Positions 1 through 7,149 of a DNA stretch of 20,777 bases are shown piece after piece; within the stretch, counting starts at the first letter, position 1; each line of letters opens with the position of its first letter. This DNA comes from JBKQVT01 sp052139835 (lineage in GTDB: Bacteria; Planctomycetota; Planctomycetia; Pirellulales; Thermoguttaceae). The DNA lies in the NCBI GenBank assembly GCA_052139835.1, contig JBKQVT010000086.1, forward strand, positions 1 to 20,777, given 5' to 3'. The notes beneath the pieces are model-generated. The model saw nothing but the letters and a program-made list of their open reading frames with translations, was not told the origin of the DNA and searched no databases. A program made the position numbers and the translations under genes.

Positions 1-359
1 TCCGGCGGCAACACGGCGGCCGTTTTCGGATCGGCGTACAACACGGCGCAACGATCGTGGCCCAGGCGCCGCACGACCGGGTAAACCAGGTCCCAGCAGC
101 GGGAATTCGGCTGCAGGCACGTGACCAGCACGCGCCCCTTGCAGAACGTCACGTCGTCGGCAGGCTGTCGCGAAGGACGGAAATAATGACGGCAGTAGCG
201 GGCCCGATTCTTCAGCCCCGCGGGGAAACCCCCATCGGCGTTGCCGCCGTGGACTTCGATGTGCCAGAGGCTGGCCAGCGCCGCGCCGATGGGCACGCCG
301 CGGAAGGGCGGCGACGACAAGTCCTTCTCGATCTGCCAGACCTCTTCCGGCGTCAACAT
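1..359 (-). CDS. Unrecognised protein, N-terminal 119 residues only (runs off left edge)
   Basis: An open frame starts with ATG at 359 and stays open to the window edge, so only the N-terminal part is visible. Its start overlaps the stop of the flippase gene by 7 bp (ATGTTGA), which suggests translational coupling and makes it the next operon member. No strong Shine-Dalgarno is visible. Residues 1-70 are polar with no signal peptide or membrane segment. From about residue 77 there is a hydrophobic strand followed by a turn and helix (GRVLVTCLQPNSRCWDLVYP), then VLYADPK. This resembles the opening Rossmann-like unit of many GT-B glycosyltransferases, but no family motif is visible. The position in the cluster would fit a glycosyltransferase; that is inference only. 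The coding frame is real with good confidence; the function is unknown. Confidence 0.6.
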   Translation of the reverse strand, partial: MLTPEEVWQIEKDLSSPPFRGVPIGAALASLWHIEVHGGNADGGFPAGLKNRARYCRHYFRPSRQPADDVTFCKGRVLVTCLQPNSRCWDLVYPVVRRLGHDRCAVLYADPKTAAVLPP

Positions 360-1690
360 GCTGCCGTCCGGGCGCTGTCGCGGCGCACCAAGTAGTAGAT
401 CAAGGCGTAACAGGCTAAAATGAAGACGATTCTCCCCACGAGCATGGCTTGCGGGAAGGCCGCCAGGCCATGGCCGTGGTGGACGAGCCACCACATGGCG
501 CCGGTATAGGTGCCCATGCCCAACAGGATGGCCAGCGCGTACAGCCCTTGCCGCTTGGCCACCATGAAGATTTGGTTGACGGGGGTGAAGGCGAGCACCA
601 GGGGCGGCAGCAGGGCCCATTGCGTGGCCCGCGTGCCGGCGACGTAATTGTGCGCGAAGCGGGTCACGATGGGGGGGAGCAGCCACCAACCCGCCACGGC
701 CAGGGGAATCATCAGCGCCGCGAGCGCCAGCGTGGGTTTGACGGTCATGGGAATGAGGTCCTTGAGGCTGCCGGTGCGGCCGAACTGTTCGGCCATCCGC
801 GGATAGATCACCTGCATGATGGCCAGGGGGAGGAATTCGAAGCTTTGGCAGACCTGCGTGGCCGGGTAGTAGTCGCCCAGCCCCTTCCTTCCAAAGAAGC
901 TCACGACGAATTGACTGTCCAGCGTGGTCGCCCAATAGCCGTAGAGCTGCGCCGCGACGAAGATCGGCGCGCCGATGACCAGCAGGTGCTTCAAACAGCC
1001 GAGGTCGAGCTTGGGGCCGACGCGCACGGGCCGCCAATAATAGAGCAGGCCCATGGCGACCAAATCGGCGATCATCAGCCGCAGGCACAGCCCGTAAAAA
1101 CTCCACAGGTACACCAGCACCAACAGCGCCACCGTCAAGGTACTTTGGACGACGTTAACCAGGGCGAGGCGGGTAAAATCATGGCCGGTGCGGAAGGTGG
1201 CTTGCAGGTAGCTGGTGTTGTAGAAGAGGGTGAAGGAGCAGGCGGCGCAGGTCGCCCAGCCGGTGGCCGGCCACAACTGTCCCCGGAGCAGATTCCATCC
1301 CGCCAGGGCGAGGAACACCAAGGCCGCGATCGCGCTGAGGGCCAGGGCCCAGGCCTGCGCCGAGGCCGCCAATTCTTCGACGCGGCGGCGATCCCCCTTT
1401 CCCACGTAGTAGGGCAGCTCGCGGTTCAGGCCATGGAAAACCCCGCCCTGGAAAAAAGGCACGTAACCCAGCGCGATGCCAAAGAGCTTGAACGTCCCCA
1501 GCACTTCCGGGTCCTTGACCAGGAAGAGTTGCAGCCAACCGCTGACGAAGCGCAGGCCCAGGCTCACCGCGTTCGCGCCAATCAGGCTGCCCGCCAGGAA
1601 GAGCACGGACCGCGGCTGCCGCGAGGGCGGCGCAGGCCGCTCGACCAGCAGCTCCTGCGTGGCGCCTGCTAGAAGGTCGGCGTCGGCCAT
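353..1690 (-). CDS. Wzx-like oligosaccharide flippase / polysaccharide biosynthesis membrane protein
   Basis: A 445-residue polytopic protein of the size usual for Wzx/MurJ-like (MOP superfamily) exporters, which usually have 12-14 membrane helices. A short charged N-terminus (1-27) is followed by alternating hydrophobic segments, starting with VLFLAGSLIGANAVSLGLRF and including ALALSAIAALVFLALAGW, VALLVLVYLW, HLLVIGAPIFVA, LALAALMIPLAVAGWWLLP and YALAILLGMGTY. The linker YPATQVCQSFEFLPLAIMQ and the phrase VIYPRMAEQFGR are typical of the helix-7/8 region of this family. The expected role is to move a lipid-linked oligosaccharide from the cytoplasmic to the outer face of the inner membrane. 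The gene begins 21 bp after the GT-C gene upstream and its stop overlaps the next start. The start ATG at 1690 has a weak GGAAG about 5 nt upstream. The family is fairly secure; the substrate cannot be told. Confidence 0.85.
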   Translation of the reverse strand: MADADLLAGATQELLVERPAPPSRQPRSVLFLAGSLIGANAVSLGLRFVSGWLQLFLVKDPEVLGTFKLFGIALGYVPFFQGGVFHGLNRELPYYVGKGDRRRVEELAASAQAWALALSAIAALVFLALAGWNLLRGQLWPATGWATCAACSFTLFYNTSYLQATFRTGHDFTRLALVNVVQSTLTVALLVLVYLWSFYGLCLRLMIADLVAMGLLYYWRPVRVGPKLDLGCLKHLLVIGAPIFVAAQLYGYWATTLDSQFVVSFFGRKGLGDYYPATQVCQSFEFLPLAIMQVIYPRMAEQFGRTGSLKDLIPMTVKPTLALAALMIPLAVAGWWLLPPIVTRFAHNYVAGTRATQWALLPPLVLAFTPVNQIFMVAKRQGLYALAILLGMGTYTGAMWWLVHHGHGLAAFPQAMLVGRIVFILACYALIYYLVRRDSARTAAC

Positions 1691-1711
1691 GGATCTTCCA
1701 TCATTCTCCGG

Positions 1712-3460
1712 TTAATGCAGGGGACGGATCGCATAAACCTGCCCCCGTACTCGGTAGGACGTTGGCGAAAAGATCACGGGACAGAGTTGGACCGCTTCGA
1801 TGTGCTTGACGCGCGGCGGCGGAAAACGGTCGATGTCGCACTGAAAGCGGTCGCCCTTCTGCCACGGCCGCTCCCCCAGCGAGTCCAAAATGAAGACCGT
1901 GAACGCCAACTCGTCGTTGTGGTCCGCAAACCCCTTGTTCATGGCCCCCCCATGCCAATCGCAAAGGATGGGCATCCGCTGGTTATCCAGGCACAGTTCA
2001 TAAGCCCACTGGCCGCTGATGTACTGGCCGGGCCGGCTGTCCTTGCCGAGCGATCCGGACAGGTCGCGAATCGTGAAGCTGGCGCGGGCATACCAGATTC
2101 CATCGACCGTGAAACTGACGATGAAGTACGCCGCCAGCAGCAGCTTCACGGTCGCCCGCGGTCTGCGGAAGATAAAAAACAGCACGCCGACCGCCAGGCC
2201 CGCGGCGCCCGCGAGCACCCAGGCAAGCCTGGGGACGGTCGTGGGGTCGAGGCAGAACCAGTCCTGCCGCACGAGCGCCAGGGTCTTGTAGGCATACCGG
2301 CACCAAACCGCGACGGTGGCGATCCCCAAAACGACCCGCCATCGCTGCGATAGCGCCATGACCGCCGGCTGGCAAGAGGGTTCGCCGGCGGTGGCCGGCC
2401 GGCCGAGAGTTCTCGCCGCGAAGGATACGGCCAGCAGCGCCAGCGGAATTGCCAACATGGCAAAGCGGCGCGCCGGCTTGTAGGGAACGACCACCAACAC
2501 CAACAAGGTGCAGACCAGCCAGCACAGCGAATAGAACTCGATCGTGGATATTTCCCGCAGGGCGCAGCGCAAGCCGTGCCGCGCCGCCCGCACGATCGCG
2601 TCGACAAACCACAGCGACAAGAGCATGGTCAGCAGGAAGCCGCCGGGACACGTCATGGGCGCGAGGAACCAGATGTGGATCAACCCGCCGCCCAGTTCCT
2701 TCACGTCGGGATTCTGGAAATTCCACACGTTTTGCCAGAGGTTCCGCGAGACGAACGCCCAAGAGTGGAGGAAGGGCAAGTAGCATAATCCGACAAGGAG
2801 GCCGAGCACGCCCGCGCTGAGAACGAAGTACAGCAGCCGCCGCAGATCGATGTCTCGGCGCAGCCAGTAGGATCCGGCCAGGAACACCGCCAGGGCGGGC
2901 AGAACTTGCAGCGAGGTCATTTTCGACAGCAAGGCGGCGATGAAACACGCTCCGGAGACAGCCATCCACCGCCGCGAACCCGTTCTCCCCAACTCCCAGA
3001 AGAACAACACGGCGGTGAGGAACATCATCTCCGGCATGACTGGCGTCGCCCACTTGGTGTACATGAGCATTTCCTGCGCCACGCCGAGCGTTGCCGCGGC
3101 CAAGAGCCCCACGCCCCAGGAAAACTGCCGGCCCATCAAGTAATAGACCATGAGCATGATGAGCCACAGGCTGACCAGGCATAGCAGCCGCGCCGAGAAG
3201 TAACTTACGCCGCACACCGAGAACACCAGCCATTGCAGGGCCGTGAATAGCGGCGCGGCCACCAGCGCCAACGACAGATCGTCGGGCGTGAAGCTGCCAA
3301 AGAGCGCCTTGCACCGCGCGTTATGATTCCAAAGGCCCTCGTCCGCGAAGTCGTTCATCGGTTTCAACGGCGCAGGGTCGCAATCGAGATGGATCGCCTG
3401 GAGGGCGAAAAGGCCGAGCATCACAACCACGTGGCAGAGACAGACAACTTTTCTCGGCAT
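1712..3460 (-). CDS. GT-C family membrane glycosyltransferase (ArnT/PMT-like)
   Basis: A 582-residue multipass protein. The N-terminal helix (residues 4-23) is followed by a loop with MNDFADEGLWNHNAR; the acidic pair D40-E41 sits where GT-C enzymes place their catalytic aspartate, in the first periplasmic loop. About ten further hydrophobic segments follow, with a soluble C-terminal part from roughly residue 465 (IWYARASFTIRDLSG to the end). GT-C enzymes transfer a sugar from a polyprenyl-phosphate carrier on the outer face of the membrane. It is only distantly similar to the two tandem paralogues upstream, as it lacks their NPLGNFPLNDDWA motif. It starts 4 bp after the stop of the preceding gene, so it should be co-translated; the only Shine-Dalgarno candidate is a weak GGA about 7 nt before the ATG. 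Donor and acceptor cannot be predicted. It could instead be described as a general PMT_2-like protein. Confidence 0.8.
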   Translation of the reverse strand: MPRKVVCLCHVVVMLGLFALQAIHLDCDPAPLKPMNDFADEGLWNHNARCKALFGSFTPDDLSLALVAAPLFTALQWLVFSVCGVSYFSARLLCLVSLWLIMLMVYYLMGRQFSWGVGLLAAATLGVAQEMLMYTKWATPVMPEMMFLTAVLFFWELGRTGSRRWMAVSGACFIAALLSKMTSLQVLPALAVFLAGSYWLRRDIDLRRLLYFVLSAGVLGLLVGLCYLPFLHSWAFVSRNLWQNVWNFQNPDVKELGGGLIHIWFLAPMTCPGGFLLTMLLSLWFVDAIVRAARHGLRCALREISTIEFYSLCWLVCTLLVLVVVPYKPARRFAMLAIPLALLAVSFAARTLGRPATAGEPSCQPAVMALSQRWRVVLGIATVAVWCRYAYKTLALVRQDWFCLDPTTVPRLAWVLAGAAGLAVGVLFFIFRRPRATVKLLLAAYFIVSFTVDGIWYARASFTIRDLSGSLGKDSRPGQYISGQWAYELCLDNQRMPILCDWHGGAMNKGFADHNDELAFTVFILDSLGERPWQKGDRFQCDIDRFPPPRVKHIEAVQLCPVIFSPTSYRVRGQVYAIRPLH

Positions 3461-3464
3461 GGTT

Positions 3465-5294
3465 CTATCCGTTTCTCGTGGAAGGGAGAGCGAAAGGAAG
3501 CTGCCATCCCCTCTCCTTGCGTCCTATCCCTTCTCTCCCAGACCCTTCTCGATCGAGCCCCTTCGCCCCTTTCTCCCCGCCGACCGCGGGCCGCCGGCGA
3601 AGCAGCAGAACCCGCGCCTTCTGCGGCGGCAGCCAACGATAAAACGGGTACTCCCTGACCGCTTCATAGCCTGCGACAGGGCCCAGCGAAACCATGTATC
3701 GATCATCCGCCACGAACCAGCGGTCTGTGCCTTCGGGGCAACGATAATTCGCGTCGTAACAGTACCAGCCGTTGAACTCGATCCCGCCGTCGATCTCCGA
3801 CGGCCCGGCGCGCTCCTCCTGCATCGCCGCTCGAAGTGCCTCCCACCGCAGGCGGTTCCAGGTCAGATAATCTCTCGTGGCGGCGACGCTGAAAAGGACA
3901 TACGGTGCAAGGAGGCAAACGGCCATCGCCAGCCTTCGCCGTTGCACCCACCCGGAAAGCCGATTGGCGGACAGCGCCATTCCGCACAACAACAAGGGCA
4001 GAACGCCGATCACATAGCGGTCGTACAGCGCGATGAGGCATAGCGGCAGGCAATAAGCCGCCCCGCCCACGAGGACGAACAAGGCGACAGCGCGGCTTTG
4101 TTCCCCGCGGGCGGCGCCCGCGCCACGCCGCAGCCGCTCCCCGGAGAGCAAGAGGTGGGCAAGCAGGATTCCGCCGCCGACGGCGGCAAGGATCGTCACC
4201 GGCAGCCAAAAAGACGCCGGCAGAGGCGTGGCGTGGGGCAAGTGCAGTTCGTAGACGTCCGGCGTCGTTACCGGCCCGATGCCGTTGGCGGCAAAGACAT
4301 TCCGCAACACCGGCATGGTGTCTCCCTGCCGCAACCAGCGGAAAGGCGCCAGCACGGCGAAAGCCAGGAACGCCGCGCTCCCCAGAAGCACCGCGCGTTT
4401 TTTCCACGTCCGGTCGGGAAAGGGGAGCGTTAGTGCGAAGGGGAGGACAAAGAGTCCAAGACAGAGCCCCACGCCGGCCGCTCTCAAGGCGAAGGCCCTG
4501 GCGGCGCCCGCCTGGGTCAATCCCGCCAACACCGTATCGAAGCTCCAGTCGAGATGCCCGAGGCAACCCGCCGCTGCCGCCCACCACCGGTAGCCGAGAA
4601 ATGCCCCCAACCCTACAACCAACGGGACCGCTCCCCTGACAATCGACCGCGCCGTGATCCCGTGCCGCGCGACAAAGCACACCGCAAAGGCCACGGGAAG
4701 GAAGAGTCCCAATTGCCGGCAGAGGATGCAGACCGCGACGATCAACGTGCTGCCGAGCAGCCGCATGTTCGTGTCCTGTTCGAGGGCGCGAAGCATCACC
4801 AGCAACGAGACGACAACCAGCGCCGTGAAAGGCACGTCGGTCATGAAAGTGAACGAGAGGGCGAAGAAGATCGGGTTGAACCCCAGGACCAGCGCTCCCA
4901 GCACCGCCAGGCCGCGGGAAGCCCCCAGGCGCTTCAACACAAAATACATCCCGAGGATGCCGATCAGCGCCAGACAAAGCGTGGAAAACCGCAGCGCCGT
5001 GAAGGAGAATCCGGCGGGCAGGCAGAACAGCGCCCCCCAGACCGCCTGGCTGATCAACGTCATGCCGCCCCAAGGGCACGGCCGGAAACTCCCCTGTTGG
5101 ACCATCCCCCGAACGCCGATGCCGTAGGCCCAGTCGTCGTTGAGGGGAAAGTTGCCCAGCGGATTGACCACCAACACGGCGCCGATCCAGAGGGCCGCGA
5201 GCAAGGCGACGTCCAGAGCGGCGGGCAGGACCGCCGCGCGCGAGCCCGTCGCGTCGGTTTGGCCACTGCTGTTCGGGTCGATCGCGCCGCTCAT
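3465..5294 (-). CDS. GT-C family membrane glycosyltransferase, tandem paralogue 2
   Basis: A 609-residue multipass protein. After one membrane helix (about 25-44), the loop VNPLGNFPLNDDWAYG (residues 43-58) carries the acidic pair D53-D54 expected for GT-C catalysis. Then come ALRFSTL, NPIFFALSFTFMTDVPFTAL and CILCRQLGLFLP, all shared almost word for word with the next gene upstream (5299-7104). The C-terminal soluble part holds IDGGIEFNGWYCYDANYR and GYEAVREY...RWLPPQ. The last about 40 residues (from VGGEKGAKGLDREG) are low-complexity Gly/Arg/Lys-rich and look like read-through into repetitive intergenic DNA. The other copy has a related tail, so the tail predates the duplication. The ATG at 5294 is 4 bp after the upstream stop, with AAGGG 8 nt before it. 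The likely role is addition of a sugar from a lipid-linked donor at the periplasmic face; specificity is unknown. Confidence 0.8.
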   Translation of the reverse strand: MSGAIDPNSSGQTDATGSRAAVLPAALDVALLAALWIGAVLVVNPLGNFPLNDDWAYGIGVRGMVQQGSFRPCPWGGMTLISQAVWGALFCLPAGFSFTALRFSTLCLALIGILGMYFVLKRLGASRGLAVLGALVLGFNPIFFALSFTFMTDVPFTALVVVSLLVMLRALEQDTNMRLLGSTLIVAVCILCRQLGLFLPVAFAVCFVARHGITARSIVRGAVPLVVGLGAFLGYRWWAAAAGCLGHLDWSFDTVLAGLTQAGAARAFALRAAGVGLCLGLFVLPFALTLPFPDRTWKKRAVLLGSAAFLAFAVLAPFRWLRQGDTMPVLRNVFAANGIGPVTTPDVYELHLPHATPLPASFWLPVTILAAVGGGILLAHLLLSGERLRRGAGAARGEQSRAVALFVLVGGAAYCLPLCLIALYDRYVIGVLPLLLCGMALSANRLSGWVQRRRLAMAVCLLAPYVLFSVAATRDYLTWNRLRWEALRAAMQEERAGPSEIDGGIEFNGWYCYDANYRCPEGTDRWFVADDRYMVSLGPVAGYEAVREYPFYRWLPPQKARVLLLRRRPAVGGEKGAKGLDREGSGREGIGRKERGWQLPFALPSTRNG

Positions 5295-5298
5295 CGCC

Positions 5299-7104
5299 TC
5301 ATCCCTTTTTTCTCCCCACCCCTCCCCGACCGAGCCCTTCGCCCCCTTCTGGCCTCCCGCCGCGACCCGCTGCGCGGGTGCCCGGCCGGCGGAGAAGCAG
5401 AATCTGCGCCTCTTGCGGCGGCAGCCATCGCTCGTACTCGCGCTGGCTCACGATCTCGTAGCCCGCGACCGGCCCCATGGCGATCAGGTACTGATCGTCG
5501 TGGACCCACCAGGAACTCTTTCCCGCGATCGGACGATAACTCGCATCATACGAGTACAGGCCGTTGAACTCGAACCCGCCATCGATCCGGGTCGGCGGAA
5601 CCCCCGCGCTCATCACCGATTGCAGCAAGTCCCATCGGGCACGGTTCCACGTCATGTAGTCTCTGGTTGCCGCGACGCTAAAGAGCGTCAAGGCGGCGAT
5701 CATCGAGACGACGATCGCGATCCGCAGTCGTCGACGGCCGGCCATGGCGCTGGCGGCCGACGTTGCCGCCAGGCAAATCAGCAGCGGCAAGATGGGAATC
5801 AGATACCGGTCAAAGAACTTCGTGAGGAACAACGGTGCGCAGTACGCGGCGCAGCCAGCCACGAGGAACAGTGAAAAGGCGCGTTCGGGACCGAGCCGGC
5901 CCGCGCGGAGGTCCGTCGCCGCCCGTTGCAGCAGGCCGGTCCCGCCGGCGAGGAGCGCTCCACCCCCGGCCACGCTGAGCGCCGTCACCACGATCCAAAA
6001 CGCCTTCGGCAGGGGCGGCAGGTGCGGCAACTTCAGAATGCACACATCTCGCAGTACCACCGGCCCGATTCCCCACTCCGCGAGAATATTGTCTCCCAGC
6101 GGCATCAGGGTCCCGCGGTGGCACAAGACGAAGGATGCCATCGCCGCGAACAGCACGAAGACGCCGGCCGCCATGAACACCGGCCGGCCCTTCCATTTCC
6201 CTTGCGGGACCCAGGCCGCCGGCAACAGGGGAAGCAGGAACAAGCCGTAATACAGCATCGCCGTCAGGACATTCAGCAGCAGCCTCCGCGCCGAAAGACC
6301 GGAGCCCAGGAGCGAAGACAAAAGTTCTTTGTTCTTCAAGTCGAACATCTCCGGCAGCGGGCCGTGCGCCTGCAGCCACCATCGATATCCGAAATACGTC
6401 ACCAGCCCGACCGCCAAGGGGATCAGGCCGCGAACCATCGACCTGCGGCTGACGCCGTGGCCGGCAACGTAGGCGATCGCGAAGGCCAGCGGAAGAAACA
6501 GCCCCAGTTGCCGGCACAAAATACAGGCCGTGGTCGCCAACACCCCGAGGACGAGCATCGTGCTGGAGTCGCGCAACAAGGCGCCGCGAAGGACCACGAG
6601 CGAGAGCACGACAAGCACGGTGAAGGGCACGTCCGTCATGAAGGTAAAGGACTCGGCGAAGAAGATCGGGTTCAGTGCCAGCGTCAACGCCCCCGCCGTC
6701 GCGAACCATCGCGGCGCCCTCAGTTGCCTCAGCAGCACGTACAAGGCGATCACGCCGATCAGCGCCGCGGTGAGCGTCGAGAACCGAAGCGCGGAGAAGG
6801 AAAACCCGCAGGGAAGGCAAAACAACCCGCCCCACACGCCCTGGCTGATTAAAGGCATCGGCGCCCAACCGGGCGGACAATACTCGCCGCGCTCTAGAAA
6901 CCGCCGCACGAAGGTGCCGAACGCCCAGTCGTCGTTGAGCGGGAAGTTGCCCAGTGGATTCACGAGGACCACCGAACCGATCCAGACTACCGAAAGCAGG
7001 ATGACATCCCAGATGGCAGGCGTCAGAGCGGCAAACGCCCCCTTCCCGTCGGCTCGGCTACCCGGCTTCACACCTGCTTGCATGATCTCGGATTCCCTCA
7101 CCAT
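5299..7104 (-). CDS. GT-C family membrane glycosyltransferase, tandem paralogue 1
   Basis: A 601-residue paralogue of the gene at 3465-5294, with the same order of motifs: VNPLGNFPLNDDWAFG (residues 48-63, acidic pair D58-D59), ALRFSTL, NPIFFAESFTFMTDVPFT, CILCRQLGLFLP, IDGGFEFNGLYSYDASYR and the GYEIV...RWLPPQ end. The tail after about residue 568 is Gly/Arg-rich like that of its sister. The start is ambiguous. ATG at 7104 has AAGGG 6 nt upstream, but both lie inside a decayed fragment of a third paralogue. ATG at 7083 (residue 8) gives an N-terminus equal in length to that of the sister copy and has a weaker AGGGA 10 nt upstream. The gene lies 45 bp after, and in the same frame as, the upstream membrane-protein gene, with one TAG between. 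Expected function: sugar transfer from a polyprenyl-phosphate donor; substrate unknown. Confidence 0.8.
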   Translation of the reverse strand: MVRESEIMQAGVKPGSRADGKGAFAALTPAIWDVILLSVVWIGSVVLVNPLGNFPLNDDWAFGTFVRRFLERGEYCPPGWAPMPLISQGVWGGLFCLPCGFSFSALRFSTLTAALIGVIALYVLLRQLRAPRWFATAGALTLALNPIFFAESFTFMTDVPFTVLVVLSLVVLRGALLRDSSTMLVLGVLATTACILCRQLGLFLPLAFAIAYVAGHGVSRRSMVRGLIPLAVGLVTYFGYRWWLQAHGPLPEMFDLKNKELLSSLLGSGLSARRLLLNVLTAMLYYGLFLLPLLPAAWVPQGKWKGRPVFMAAGVFVLFAAMASFVLCHRGTLMPLGDNILAEWGIGPVVLRDVCILKLPHLPPLPKAFWIVVTALSVAGGGALLAGGTGLLQRAATDLRAGRLGPERAFSLFLVAGCAAYCAPLFLTKFFDRYLIPILPLLICLAATSAASAMAGRRRLRIAIVVSMIAALTLFSVAATRDYMTWNRARWDLLQSVMSAGVPPTRIDGGFEFNGLYSYDASYRPIAGKSSWWVHDDQYLIAMGPVAGYEIVSQREYERWLPPQEAQILLLRRPGTRAAGRGGRPEGGEGLGRGGVGRKKG

Positions 7105-7140
7105 CTCGTACCCTTGGGCCGTGCCCAGGACGACCAGATA
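7093..7140 (-). pseudogene. Fragment of a third GT-C paralogue C-terminus
   Basis: Translating the gap before the GT-C gene gives YLVVLGTAQGYEMVRE. This lines up with YMVSLGPVAGYEAVRE near the end of paralogue 2 (10 of 16 residues identical) and with YLIAMGPVAGYEIVSQ of paralogue 1. By hand count, 32 of 45 nucleotides match paralogue 1. It sits directly after a TAG stop, and its 3' third overlaps the first four codons of the next gene. The simplest reading is a scar left when a third tandem copy was lost. The match is short, so chance similarity is unlikely but not excluded. Confidence 0.6.
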
Positions 7141-7149
7141 CCAACGCCG

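Noticed and set aside
449..1672. Long plus-strand open frame opposite the flippase gene (and similar ones at 4554-5567, 8386-9882, 14838-16181, 16085-17557 and 17395-18963)
   Set aside because: They lie antisense to genes with clear family motifs, have Arg/Gln/His/Gly-rich translations with no recognisable domain, and are expected from GC-rich codon bias on the opposite strand.
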